The notes beneath the pieces were generated by a model, which was not told the DNA's origin, did not search any database, and saw only the letters and a program-made list of their open reading frames with translations. This document shows, one piece after another, positions 1-9,575 of a DNA stretch of 64,000 nt. How positions within the stretch are numbered: the stretch's first letter is position 1; every line of letters begins with the position of its first letter. Source of the stretch: an uncultured Dysgonomonas sp. (lineage in GTDB: Bacteria; Bacteroidota; Bacteroidia; Bacteroidales; Dysgonomonadaceae); the NCBI GenBank assembly GCA_937995835.1, contig CALKIV010000080.1:46485-110484 (forward strand), in the 5' to 3' direction. A program made the translations under genes and the position numbers.

Positions 1-2563
1 AAGTAAAGTTCTCACCTTCCAGCTTCCAATCACTTTTAGCCCAACCATAAGGTGTCTTATGTGTTGCCTTAGCAGATGTTAGTGTTTCAGTTGGGTGAGG
101 TTTCATCCAAAGCATCTTAAATCCCGCCTGATTTTTATGCGTTTTGATACCTGCAAGATCTTCATACATCCAAACAAGAACATCACCAAGCGCCATCACA
201 TGATTGTGAGAATTCATCTTCGGATTGGCAGTATCTCCATTCCAAAGCTCCCAGATGGTAGTCGCTCCTTTTTCAATCGAGTAGCCCCAACCTGGATAGG
301 TGGTCTGGGTAGCCATAGTATAAGCCACATCTGCACGCCCACGCTTAGTCAACTCTCTCATGATCCATTGTGTTCCGATAACACCGGTGGACATGTGTAG
401 TTTTTCTCTGTTAACGATACGATCAAGCATATTTTTGAAAACAAGATCTTCATATTCTGGCTCCACCATACCAAAAGCAAGAGGTAGCAAATTGGCTGTT
501 ACAGTGTAGTTGCTGTATTGCGCTGTTTCAGGATTGAAAAACTCTTTATTAAATCCTTTTCTTACGTTTTCGGCCAAAGCCTTATACTCCTCAATATCTT
601 GCTTATTGTCTGATAAGTTGGCAAACTTGATCAAAAACTCTAAGATTTTATACGTGTAGGCTGTGGCAATCAACTTTCCATCTGTTATGCGAGAAGGGTC
701 TTGCGTGTGAATCAATTCTGGCGATTCTGGTGGCACACACCAGTCACCATATTTATCTTTTGTCATGATGAAGTTCTTATCCATGTAATTATTTTTCATG
801 TGTAAGAACCATTTTCTCATGGTTGGATAATGTCTTTTGATTGGTTCAGCATTTCCATACTGACGATGAATCATCTCTGCGACAAACAGATATGTTCCCG
901 GCCAAGTCATATTATCACTATAATAGGTCATGTAATATGAAGGGGCAATATCAGAAATTGATCCATTTTCTTTTTGCGAATCTCTAATATCATCTAACCA
1001 TTTGATATAGAAGCTTTCGTTATCATACAAAAAGCTTTCGCCAAAGCACCCTGTTGTGCGATCGCCCAACCATGGTTGCTTTTCGTCTCGTTGTGGACAG
1101 TCAAGAGGAACACCTTTATAGTTGCCTGCAATACCCCAAGTGGCATTCTTATGCAGTTGATTCAAAACAGGATTTGAGGATTCGAATGTTCCAATAGCTT
1201 CCATATCGTCATATACCATTTTGCCCTCAAAATCATTCACCGTAGGTGTACCCGGATAACCTGTAACCTCTATATAACGGAATCCATGAGACACAAAACG
1301 AGGCTCCCACTCTTCCACTCCATCACCTTTCAGGGTATAGATACAAGTTGCCTGAGCACTACGAAGGTTTTCTCTTTTCAAGCGACCATTTCCGTCTATT
1401 GTTTCAGCTAAACGAAGGGTTACCTGATCACCTTTTTTGCCTTGCACTTTTAGCTTAGGCCAACCAGTCATATTTTGCCCCATATCAATGACGAACGTAT
1501 CAGCAGTCAAGGCATTAATACCTATGGGCTTCAAAGTATTCATCACTTTCATATTCTTGTTCATCTGAGCAACAACCACTCCTCCGGGCGCTTCTACCGA
1601 CTCAGCTCTGAGCCATCGTCTGTCATTATAACCAACAGTATTCCAGCCATTCAATTCTTTATTGGCATCGTACTCTTCTCCGTCAAAATCATTATTGGTA
1701 CGGATAGGTCCGTCGGTTGTTATCTTCCAAGTATTGTCGCTAATGATAACCTCTTTTGATCCATCAGCATACTCGATCTCAAACTGTAACAGCATTTTAG
1801 GATAGCCAAAGGTCTTCACTTTATGGGGTTTATAGTTTTGACGCATATTAAAATAGCGTCCGTTACCCAATATTGTACCTATGGCATTTTTCCCTTTTTT
1901 GATATGTTCTGTTACATCAAAAGTGTTATATAATACAGTCTTGAAATAGTCTGTTGGACCAGGGGCTAATACCTGATCACCAATCTTTTTCCCATTGATA
2001 TACAGCTCATAAAGTCCTAAACCTGAAATGTATACTTTTGCAGATTTAATCTCTTTTTTGCTGGTGAATTCTTTACGAAGATAACGAGCTGACAAGCGAG
2101 CTTTATGTGCATCACTATCCCAAGGGAAAAGCTTATCTAAGCCAATCCACTGAGCAGACCAATCTGTATTTTTGAGAAGTCCCACACTAAATTTAGCGGG
2201 AGTACTCCAATCTGAGTCTGCTTTGTTGGTGTAAACTCTAACTTTCCAAAATGCTTGACTACGGCTGTCAAGAGCCGCACCAGCATATTGTACTTTTGTA
2301 GATTCTCTGCTGGCTACTTTACCTGAATTCCAAAGGTCAGCATCTTTTTCGTTTAGTTTTTCTAAAGAAGATGCCACCAAAATTTGGTAAGCCTTTTGCT
2401 CTACATTTCGTTCATTCGATTCTATTATCCAGCTGAATTTAGGAGTTGTTGTTCCTATCCCCTCCGGATTCTTTAGTAGTTCGGTTCGCAGTTCATTGAC
2501 ATTAGCGGAGTAAGCCAATAAACTGACAAACAGAACAGATACTAATATGATTAGTTTTCTCAT
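1..2563 (-). CDS. Alpha-L-rhamnosidase, GH78 family (3' end cut by window edge)
   Basis: The reading frame starts at an ATG at 2563 and stays open to position 1, giving about 854 codons, so the C-terminus lies outside the window. A signal peptide is seen at residues 1-20. The order fits GH78: N-terminal fibronectin-like and jelly-roll domains, then an (alpha/alpha)6 barrel. The motif DCPQRDEK at about residue 486 carries the expected general acid, and ATTIWELWNG at about 765 carries the expected general base. The family removes terminal L-rhamnose in the periplasm or at the cell surface. It is the last gene visible in a six-gene minus-strand run, 26 bp after the GH140 gene. A second GH78 lies at 22546; the two are clearly different proteins and probably cleave different rhamnosyl linkages. 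The family call is strong, the exact linkage unknown. Confidence 0.9.
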   Translation of the reverse strand, partial: MRKLIILVSVLFVSLLAYSANVNELRTELLKNPEGIGTTTPKFSWIIESNERNVEQKAYQILVASSLEKLNEKDADLWNSGKVASRESTKVQYAGAALDSRSQAFWKVRVYTNKADSDWSTPAKFSVGLLKNTDWSAQWIGLDKLFPWDSDAHKARLSARYLRKEFTSKKEIKSAKVYISGLGLYELYINGKKIGDQVLAPGPTDYFKTVLYNTFDVTEHIKKGKNAIGTILGNGRYFNMRQNYKPHKVKTFGYPKMLLQFEIEYADGSKEVIISDNTWKITTDGPIRTNNDFDGEEYDANKELNGWNTVGYNDRRWLRAESVEAPGGVVVAQMNKNMKVMNTLKPIGINALTADTFVIDMGQNMTGWPKLKVQGKKGDQVTLRLAETIDGNGRLKRENLRSAQATCIYTLKGDGVEEWEPRFVSHGFRYIEVTGYPGTPTVNDFEGKMVYDDMEAIGTFESSNPVLNQLHKNATWGIAGNYKGVPLDCPQRDEKQPWLGDRTTGCFGESFLYDNESFYIKWLDDIRDSQKENGSISDIAPSYYMTYYSDNMTWPGTYLFVAEMIHRQYGNAEPIKRHYPTMRKWFLHMKNNYMDKNFIMTKDKYGDWCVPPESPELIHTQDPSRITDGKLIATAYTYKILEFLIKFANLSDNKQDIEEYKALAENVRKGFNKEFFNPETAQYSNYTVTANLLPLAFGMVEPEYEDLVFKNMLDRIVNREKLHMSTGVIGTQWIMRELTKRGRADVAYTMATQTTYPGWGYSIEKGATTIWELWNGDTANPKMNSHNHVMALGDVLVWMYEDLAGIKTHKNQAGFKMLWMKPHPTETLTSAKATHKTPYGWAKSDWKLEGENFT

Positions 2564-2589
2564 AAATTGAAAATTTCAATTTTCAGGTC

Positions 2590-4023
2590 TTATTTTCCTT
2601 CTAAATTATCTTTCACATAAGAAACATTCGCATCGGTAACAATCAGCACCCAATCGTTGCCAGCTCCATAACCAGAGTCATGAATAAACTCTTGCTTACC
2701 GTTATTAAAGTCTCCAATGAATTCCACTTTCCCATCAACAGGGCTATACCACCAAGCTTTTTTCTTCGCTCCTGATATTTTTGTCATATCGATTTCCACC
2801 TTACGATTGGTATAGTTATACACCAGTAGATAATCATTCCCTCTTGTTGCAATCACTCGTTCATATTGCACGCCGTTGGTTCCTGAGATTATTGATTGAT
2901 CTGGCACTCTATCGAAGAATGGGAACGCCAACATCAAATCTTTCATGAATTTCATTTGTTGACATCCCGGATCCTTGATTGCATCCCACCAAGGCTTAGT
3001 AGCTCCAAAAGAAGCAAGATAACCCGGGCGAATCATTTGCATGGTAGAGTTATGTCCATAAGTATGTCCGAAAGAACCTGCAAACACTGACCAATATGCA
3101 TAACGACGAACGTCTTCAGCTTGCCAATATTTTTCGTTCACATCGTGCAAACCATGAGGAATATCTTCGTAAGATGGTTCTCCATCTAGCACCGGTTTAA
3201 GTGGCTCAACGGCTAAGCTACGCTCAACGAAACGCCATCCGTCCTCTTCTGTATTTTCTTCGATTGGATAATCACCATCACCTTTTCGTTGATTGTAGCG
3301 ACGGTGTCCTGATTGGAACATGTTGAAGTCGAGCCACTCTTCATCATTAAACCAAGTGGTAGAGATGGTACGTCCACGAGGATGGAAAGTCATCAAGTGG
3401 TCAGAATCTATTGCTCTGATTGTCTTAGCTAATGCTTGCCAAACTTCAGGTTGCACATCGCCACGAATATCACCACCGATTAGCCAAACAATATTAGGAT
3501 ATTTTTTATATCGCTCTGCTAAGAATTTTCCATATTTCTTAGCATCATCTACTGACATTTGTTTTGCTTCTACAGGGCTTCCCCACACACATACGATACC
3601 TACATAGATACCTCTTTTTTGTGCTGTTTCCACAATGTAGTCCACATGTTGCCAATAGTTGTACTCACCCGGTTTATCAATATTTTTGAAATCAAAACCA
3701 TTTGGAAGAGCCCAATGCCCATAAGAGTTCATCGCAGGAATGGTGTGCAAAGTAGAAATCTGCAACATGTTATACCCATTCTTTTGAGTGATGTTCATAA
3801 AATAATCTACCTCGTCTCTAGTTGAACGAGATGGCAGCAACCAAGCTGTTTCGCCAAGCCAAAAGAATGGCTCTCCGTTTTCGTGTTGCAGAAAACGTTT
3901 GTTGTCACTTACTTTCAACTTGCCATTGTCCCATGGCATTTTTGCCTTTTTAGAATCTCCCTGTGCAAAGGCTATACTCGCCACTTGCATAAGGGCTAAA
4001 AGAATGATTATACTCTTCTTCAT
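2590..4023 (-). CDS. GH140-like apiosidase (DUF4038-type glycosidase)
   Basis: A 477-aa secreted TIM-barrel glycosidase with a signal peptide (residues 1-20, ending AFA-Q). The protein has the DUF4038 fold followed by a C-terminal beta domain typical of collagen-binding-like C-termini (from about residue 385). Asp185 in the GGDIRGD motif and Glu282 in LDGEPSYED fall where the GH140 acid/base and nucleophile are expected. Known GH140 enzymes (type example BT1012 of Bacteroides thetaiotaomicron, from memory) cleave the apiose linkage that joins RG-II side chains to the galacturonan backbone. The neighbours GH95, GH28, PL1 and GH142/143 support that substrate. The gene is 27 bp downstream of GH95 and 26 bp upstream of GH78, so it is almost certainly in the same operon. 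Confidence 0.87.
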   Translation of the reverse strand: MKKSIIILLALMQVASIAFAQGDSKKAKMPWDNGKLKVSDNKRFLQHENGEPFFWLGETAWLLPSRSTRDEVDYFMNITQKNGYNMLQISTLHTIPAMNSYGHWALPNGFDFKNIDKPGEYNYWQHVDYIVETAQKRGIYVGIVCVWGSPVEAKQMSVDDAKKYGKFLAERYKKYPNIVWLIGGDIRGDVQPEVWQALAKTIRAIDSDHLMTFHPRGRTISTTWFNDEEWLDFNMFQSGHRRYNQRKGDGDYPIEENTEEDGWRFVERSLAVEPLKPVLDGEPSYEDIPHGLHDVNEKYWQAEDVRRYAYWSVFAGSFGHTYGHNSTMQMIRPGYLASFGATKPWWDAIKDPGCQQMKFMKDLMLAFPFFDRVPDQSIISGTNGVQYERVIATRGNDYLLVYNYTNRKVEIDMTKISGAKKKAWWYSPVDGKVEFIGDFNNGKQEFIHDSGYGAGNDWVLIVTDANVSYVKDNLEGK

Positions 4024-4050
4024 GGTTCTATCTATATATTTTGATATTTA

Positions 4051-6525
4051 TTATTTCGATATTTTTATATTATAAGTCTTCCCTTTTTCTGTTGCCAGAT
4101 CATAAAGGTTAGTCGACTTGTCTAAGTTCAACTTTGTGAAGTTCAACGTAGCTTGATCTGAAATTAATGGAGTTTTGATTTCTGGAGTTTCGAACAATGA
4201 GTTTGTATTTGCTCCCTTTGCTTTTTTCACGCCCTGACCTTTGATCGTTCCTGCCAAGCGCACACGGAAATTTCCTCCATATTTAGAGTGTACTTTCAGC
4301 TCTGTAACTTTTCCATTCTTCCAAGTCATATCAATTTCGAAGCCTCCTCGTGTCACCAAGCCCTTCACTTCTCCATCCTTCCACACCTCAGGCAGGGCAG
4401 GCAGGAGATAAACAAAACCATCGTGACTTTGCATCAGCATTTCAGCAATACCTGCTGTGCAACCAAAGTTTCCATCAATCTGGAAAGGTGGATGTGCATC
4501 GAACATATTGCTATATGTTCCTCCTTTTTTTAGCTCGTTGGTTACTAAGTCTAGTTGGTTAGTCAGAAGCTTATAAGCATGATCTCCGTCCAAAAGCCTT
4601 GCCCATAGACACACTTTCCAGCCCATAGACCAACCAGTGGAAGGGTCTCCTCTGTAGATCAATGATTTTTTTGAAGCTTCGAAAAGCTCAGGAGTTCTGA
4701 TAGGAGATATTTGATTGCTTGGAAACAAGCCATATAGATGCGAAACATGTCTGTGTTTATCTTCCGGTGAATCCCAGTCATGCATCCATTCTTGCAACTG
4801 ATTATGTTTTCCGATTTGCATTGGAGGCAGTTTTGCTCTCTTCATTTTCAAGGTATCAGCAAACTGAGCATCTATACCTAGAAGCTCTGAAGCCTTGATA
4901 ACATTAGAAAAAAGATCGAAAACCAATTGATTATCCATCGTTGTCCCTGCTGCTGTGGTTGCTTTATTATTGCTCCCTGCATGTGTATTTTCGGGAGAGT
5001 TGGAAGGGGTTACCACGAGCCATCCATGCTCAGGTTCTTCAATTAAGAAATCGTTGAAGAACATGGCAGCACCTCTCATCACGGGGTAAACCGATTTCAA
5101 GTAATCTAGATCGCCAGTATACTCATATCGATACCATAGATGTTGGCTCACCCATGCACCTCCTGTAGGCCACATGCCTGATGGAGCTCTGTCGACAGGA
5201 GCTGTAATTCTCCAAATATCCGTATTGTGATGCAACACCCATCCTCTGGCATTATACATCAGCTTTGCTGTATGCTCTCCCGTTTGTGCCACCTCTCGAA
5301 CCATCTGTAGCATAGGCTCATGCATCTCCGACAAGTTTGTCATTTCAGCAGGCCAATAGTTCATTTCCACATTGATGTTAGTGGTATATTTACTATCCCA
5401 AGACGGCAAATAACGATCGTTCCAAATTCCTTGTAGATTAGCAGGTTGAGTATTAGGCTGAGAACTTGATATCAACAGATAACGCCCGAATTGGAAATAG
5501 AGAGCTGCCAATTGAGGATCAAATGTTTTTGCAAAATCTCTGATACGTACATCTGTTGGCTTGTTTGCCTCTTCTGTCCATCCTAAATTTAGGCTCATAC
5601 GATCCATATATTGGCGGAAGAATGTTGTGTGCTCTACCTTCGCTTTAGAATAATCATTGGCAAAAGCTTTAGTCATATATGCTTTACACTTAGCTGTTTT
5701 ATCTCCCGTAATATCATTATAGTTCACAAAGTTGGTTGCTATCGTTACATAGAAAACAGCCTCGTCTGCTCCATTGATAGAAATCACATTATCAGATACA
5801 TTGTAACTACCACCTTTCACTTTAGGCTTGATTCTAGTTTCCAGTTGCACCTTTCCACTTTGTTTTTCGTGTGCAGGTGTCAATCCTGTTAGCACCAACT
5901 GATTGTCTTCTACGCTTCGTTCTACTTTTTCTTGTGGAGTAGTCAGAAAAGCATTACAAGTGATGCTTCCGGCTTTGTCTGCAGTTAATCTCACAATAAT
6001 AGCCTGATCGGTAAATGAGGTAAACATCTCACGTTTGTAGGTTACATCTCCCACTTTGTAAGTCACTGTAGCAATGGCATTACTTATATTCAGATCGCGA
6101 TAAAAATCGGTATATTTATCATGCCCAGGAAATGAGATAAACAAATCTCCCATTGTTTGGAATGGCATCCCATGATTTTTTGGAGACATGATTTTAGCTG
6201 TTGCCAAGTCCTGTGCTTCTAGATATTTACCTTCGAAAACTAGACTACGCACTTTATCAAGTACACCATCTTCCAATTTATGAGCATTACTATTTGGCGA
6301 TCCTGCCCAAATTGTTTCCTCATTGAGCTGAATTTGTTCTACTGCCGGATTTCCAAAAACCATAGCACCTAATCGCCCATTCCCTAGAGGTAGAGCTTGA
6401 TTCCAATCTAATGCTGGCTTATCATACCAGAGTTTCAGATCTTGCGTGTTCGCTTTTTCCACAGCAAAACACGAAGCTATGGAAGCAACACACAACAGAA
6501 GAAGTAATCCTATATTTTTCTGCAT
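4051..6525 (-). CDS. GH95 family alpha-L-fucosidase / alpha-L-galactosidase
   Basis: An 824-aa secreted enzyme with a signal peptide of about 21 residues and the full GH95 layout: N-terminal beta-sandwich (about 30-270), helical linker, (alpha/alpha)6 barrel (about 330-720) and C-terminal beta domain. The family's active-site elements are visible: the N-x-E-x-N stretch in NINVEMNYWPAEMTN at about 380, the Glu in SNSPENTHAG at about 506, and the Asp in QIDGNFGCTAG at about 680. Family members are inverting enzymes acting on terminal alpha-L-fucose or, in RG-II systems, alpha-L-galactose. The RG-II context favours L-galactose on side chain A, but sequence alone does not decide. It is 12 bp from the esterase gene upstream and 27 bp from GH140 downstream. 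Confidence 0.88.
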   Translation of the reverse strand: MQKNIGLLLLLCVASIASCFAVEKANTQDLKLWYDKPALDWNQALPLGNGRLGAMVFGNPAVEQIQLNEETIWAGSPNSNAHKLEDGVLDKVRSLVFEGKYLEAQDLATAKIMSPKNHGMPFQTMGDLFISFPGHDKYTDFYRDLNISNAIATVTYKVGDVTYKREMFTSFTDQAIIVRLTADKAGSITCNAFLTTPQEKVERSVEDNQLVLTGLTPAHEKQSGKVQLETRIKPKVKGGSYNVSDNVISINGADEAVFYVTIATNFVNYNDITGDKTAKCKAYMTKAFANDYSKAKVEHTTFFRQYMDRMSLNLGWTEEANKPTDVRIRDFAKTFDPQLAALYFQFGRYLLISSSQPNTQPANLQGIWNDRYLPSWDSKYTTNINVEMNYWPAEMTNLSEMHEPMLQMVREVAQTGEHTAKLMYNARGWVLHHNTDIWRITAPVDRAPSGMWPTGGAWVSQHLWYRYEYTGDLDYLKSVYPVMRGAAMFFNDFLIEEPEHGWLVVTPSNSPENTHAGSNNKATTAAGTTMDNQLVFDLFSNVIKASELLGIDAQFADTLKMKRAKLPPMQIGKHNQLQEWMHDWDSPEDKHRHVSHLYGLFPSNQISPIRTPELFEASKKSLIYRGDPSTGWSMGWKVCLWARLLDGDHAYKLLTNQLDLVTNELKKGGTYSNMFDAHPPFQIDGNFGCTAGIAEMLMQSHDGFVYLLPALPEVWKDGEVKGLVTRGGFEIDMTWKNGKVTELKVHSKYGGNFRVRLAGTIKGQGVKKAKGANTNSLFETPEIKTPLISDQATLNFTKLNLDKSTNLYDLATEKGKTYNIKISK

Positions 6526-6537
6526 CTTCCTTTTATT

Positions 6538-7923
6538 TTATTCAATTATTCCAACTTTTTTCAAAACTTCTATCAAAGCTTCCTTGCCCTTAATGGCATT
6601 CGCTGGCAACTTTTCTCCTTTTTCACCAAAAGCGTACATTTGAGATTCTTTTTCGATCGTCACTTTCGCTTCGTCTATCATCTTTTCATTCATCCCAAAA
6701 TGCTTAACTATAAACTTATACATTGCATCTCGCTTAGAAGGTCCATAATCGTGCCCTTCATTTATGAAATGCGCATTTTCCACATTTTCAGTAGCACCAT
6801 AAAATCCATAAGTGCGCTTCAAGAATGGATATTCCAATTCTGGCACTGTATGTGACCAGTCTTTTCCATCTGTAATCACCAATTGAGGTTTAGGTGCAAA
6901 CATGGCAGCAATCTCTGCATTGTTTGTTCTATTGCCACAAAGATGTGCAGGCATACCACTTTCGCAAGGACAGCCACCTACAAAGTGCGACGACAGCATC
7001 ACTGTAGGAATGCTAAGAGCTACACGGTCATCCATTGCAGCCAACATCATCGTCAGGCTACCTCCACCCGATCCTCCTGTAACACATACTTTTTCAGGAT
7101 CAGCTTCTTTAAGCGTAAGCAGATAATCTAATATTCTGATCACATTCAAGGTCTGAATCGTATTAGCTGCACTCAATCGGTGCAGTGGCCCATCAAATTG
7201 CAAAAGCCCTTCACCCCATGCAAATAAGTCCCAGCTGACAGCAATAGCACCCATGCGTGCTTGGGTAGCACATCTTATTTGCTGATCTTCACGATAGCGG
7301 CCATTACCAAAATGCCCATTGGGATTCAAGATTACAGGAAATTTGCCTTTCAGTTTCGCTGGCTTATAGATTGATCCTGCAACATAAACTCCTGGAAGAG
7401 TTTCTATTGCAAAGTTTTCGACAGTATAGCCATCATATTTTCTCTTTGCTGTAAGCATTACCTTTGAATCTGGCTTCGCAGGCATTGGTGACAAGCCTAA
7501 TGCTTCAGGCAGGCAAGCCTTTATTTCCGTCTTGCGTGTTTCCCAATCAGCCTTGTTATCATATAAAGTTTCTAAATAATTTAAAAACTTACGCCCTCCT
7601 TCTGGGTTAGTACGAGCATACTCAAAGCTTTTGATTTTGTACTTATCTCTATCCATCACAAAAGTGTAATCGAAAGGGGCTAGCACAGCATAAAGCGACT
7701 CTTCTACACTCCAAGGCTTGATACGCCAATCAGCATAGTTCAACACTCTGCCATCTATCATTTTGGCATCATACTTGATTGTTATGTTAAACTGTTTTTC
7801 GATGCCGTGTAACACATCAATCAAGGGACGAGAATATGCACTGTCTGCTGTCTGGGTATTTTGAGCATACCCACAGACAACAGACAATAAACATATTATA
7901 ATTATATAAGTCTTTTTCTTCAT
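6538..7923 (-). CDS. Secreted alpha/beta-hydrolase carbohydrate esterase with N-terminal STN-like domain
   Basis: A 461-aa protein with a signal peptide (1-20). Residues about 31-100 look like an STN (secretin/TonB short N-terminus) domain: 'PLIDVLHGIEKQFNITIKYD', a 'WSVEESLYAVLAP' helix and 'YKI' at the end. Residues about 165-415 are an acetyl-xylan-esterase-like alpha/beta hydrolase. The nucleophile elbow GGSGGGS puts Ser285 in the active site, with Asp352 (TDGKDW) and His391 (NEGHDYG) as likely partners. A related RG-II enzyme, BT1017, has been described as a pectin methylesterase (from memory). The operon position between GH28 and GH95 fits removal of methyl or acetyl groups that block the glycosidases. 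The exact ester is not decided by sequence. Confidence 0.8.
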   Translation of the reverse strand: MKKKTYIIIICLLSVVCGYAQNTQTADSAYSRPLIDVLHGIEKQFNITIKYDAKMIDGRVLNYADWRIKPWSVEESLYAVLAPFDYTFVMDRDKYKIKSFEYARTNPEGGRKFLNYLETLYDNKADWETRKTEIKACLPEALGLSPMPAKPDSKVMLTAKRKYDGYTVENFAIETLPGVYVAGSIYKPAKLKGKFPVILNPNGHFGNGRYREDQQIRCATQARMGAIAVSWDLFAWGEGLLQFDGPLHRLSAANTIQTLNVIRILDYLLTLKEADPEKVCVTGGSGGGSLTMMLAAMDDRVALSIPTVMLSSHFVGGCPCESGMPAHLCGNRTNNAEIAAMFAPKPQLVITDGKDWSHTVPELEYPFLKRTYGFYGATENVENAHFINEGHDYGPSKRDAMYKFIVKHFGMNEKMIDEAKVTIEKESQMYAFGEKGEKLPANAIKGKEALIEVLKKVGIIE

Positions 7924-7955
7924 ATAATATGAATTCAGATCTAAAGCCGTCAGCC

Positions 7956-9545
7956 TTATTGAACTACAATATTAGCTTTCTTATTTAGACTTGATTTTTT
8001 TTCGATCGGATTCTTCAAACGATCTAAGTAGTTATTTTTCAAAATAATGTTATCCGTTTTTGCACCATCTAATGTGATGTATGCACTACTTCCTGCTTCA
8101 GGAAAGCTACCTTGGATAAACATATCTTTCACATCGGTCACCTCCATCACAGCTTTGTCTGCCAAAGGCTGGGGATTGTAAACATTGTTTAATCTTAGGT
8201 TTGATGCTCTTTCGAATTTGAAGGCAGCACCTATCTTGGTATTTACTCTCACATTTTCGAAAGTGATATCTTTAGCATCATTCACCACAAAACCTGTTTG
8301 AGCATCCATATTAATATCAGAGAATGTGATATTAGAAATAGGCGACTCTTCGATTCCTAGCACTGTGGTAGCCATGTTTACATTTGTACCTGTCAAGCCA
8401 GAGATATGAATATTTCTGAAAATAGGAGTACGATCAGTAACTGGTTCTGCAGGTACATCCGAATAGAATAGATTGAGTGTTACAGCTTCTTTTTGAATAT
8501 TGTTCATCACAATATTGCTCACTCTGATGTCTTCTACAATACCACCTCTACCACGTGTAGATTTCAAACGGATACCTCTATCAGTTCCGTCAAACACACA
8601 GTTAGAGATCGTTACTCTGCGCACATCTCCAGACATTTCGCTCCCGATTACCACACCTCCGTGTCCGGCACGCATCACACAGTTGGTGATGGTGATATTT
8701 TCGCATGGGGTAGCATATTCACGTCCTTGCAAATCGCGACCAGATTTCAACGTCACACAGTCGTCACCAACAGTGATGTTACAATTGGCTATAATCACAT
8801 TCTTACAAGATGAAGGGTTAATTCCGTCTGTGTTTGGCGCATCTGGATTATTGATCGTTACACCTAAGATGTTCACATTTTCACAAAACTCTGGATTGAT
8901 TGTCCAAAATGGAGAGTTAATAATTGTAACACCTTGCACTGTAAAGTCTTTACACTTGTATGGTTGCATTAATGGTGGACGGAAGAACTCCTTCGCCAAT
9001 GTTCTTTTCCAATCCGAATTATCTTCTATCTTAAAACCAGGATTGGCTTCTCTCCACATTTTTTGATAGCCTTGCAGCTCTTTCTTGAATGTTTCATCTT
9101 TGTGTGCTCCCTCAAGAGTAAAAGTTCCATACCACCATTTTTTTCCATTACCATCAATAGTTCCTTCTCCCTTGATCGTGATGTTTTTTTGCTCATAAGC
9201 ATAAAACATTGGGACAAAGCTATTCATCACAACACCCTCGTAACGCATTTCTACGAAAGGAGTATACTCAGACATGTCATCTGAAAATTTGATTGTTGCT
9301 CCAGCCTCAATATCAACTGTAATATTACTTTTCAGAACAATAGGTCCAGTTACGTATGTCCCTGCAGGGAAAAACAAGGTTCCTCCACCTCCAGCAGACA
9401 ATTTTTCAATAGCCTCTTTGATTACTGCCGTGTTAGACGTTTTGCCGTCTGCCTTAGCACCAAAGGCTTGCATATTAATCAATTCTGCTTTTGCCATCAA
9501 CGACAGCCCTAAAGCGATGATTAGTAAAGATATTTTTCTCATCAA
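7956..9545 (-). CDS. GH28 polygalacturonase / alpha-galacturonidase
   Basis: A 529-aa right-handed beta-helix protein with a signal peptide (1-20) and an N-terminal pectate_lyase_3-like start (AFGAKADGKTSNTAVIKEAI). All GH28 active-site motifs are present: NTDG (238-241), GDD (260-262), GHGG (294-297) and RLKS (326-329). The family hydrolyses alpha-1,4-linked galacturonic acid by inversion. The insert around residues 135-190 (HKDETFKKELQGYQKMWREANPG) is longer than in endo-polygalacturonases and suggests an exo-acting enzyme on short oligogalacturonides or an RG-II side-chain uronic acid. It is 30 bp downstream of the GH2 gene and 32 bp upstream of the esterase gene. Confidence 0.92.
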   Translation of the reverse strand: MMRKISLLIIALGLSLMAKAELINMQAFGAKADGKTSNTAVIKEAIEKLSAGGGGTLFFPAGTYVTGPIVLKSNITVDIEAGATIKFSDDMSEYTPFVEMRYEGVVMNSFVPMFYAYEQKNITIKGEGTIDGNGKKWWYGTFTLEGAHKDETFKKELQGYQKMWREANPGFKIEDNSDWKRTLAKEFFRPPLMQPYKCKDFTVQGVTIINSPFWTINPEFCENVNILGVTINNPDAPNTDGINPSSCKNVIIANCNITVGDDCVTLKSGRDLQGREYATPCENITITNCVMRAGHGGVVIGSEMSGDVRRVTISNCVFDGTDRGIRLKSTRGRGGIVEDIRVSNIVMNNIQKEAVTLNLFYSDVPAEPVTDRTPIFRNIHISGLTGTNVNMATTVLGIEESPISNITFSDINMDAQTGFVVNDAKDITFENVRVNTKIGAAFKFERASNLRLNNVYNPQPLADKAVMEVTDVKDMFIQGSFPEAGSSAYITLDGAKTDNIILKNNYLDRLKNPIEKKSSLNKKANIVVQ

Positions 9546-9575
9546 AAAAAACAGTTCGTTATATTTTTTAATCTA

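Noticed and set aside
8500..9066. 188-codon plus-strand frame opposite the GH28 gene
   Set aside because: Antisense shadow of the GH28 beta-helix repeats.
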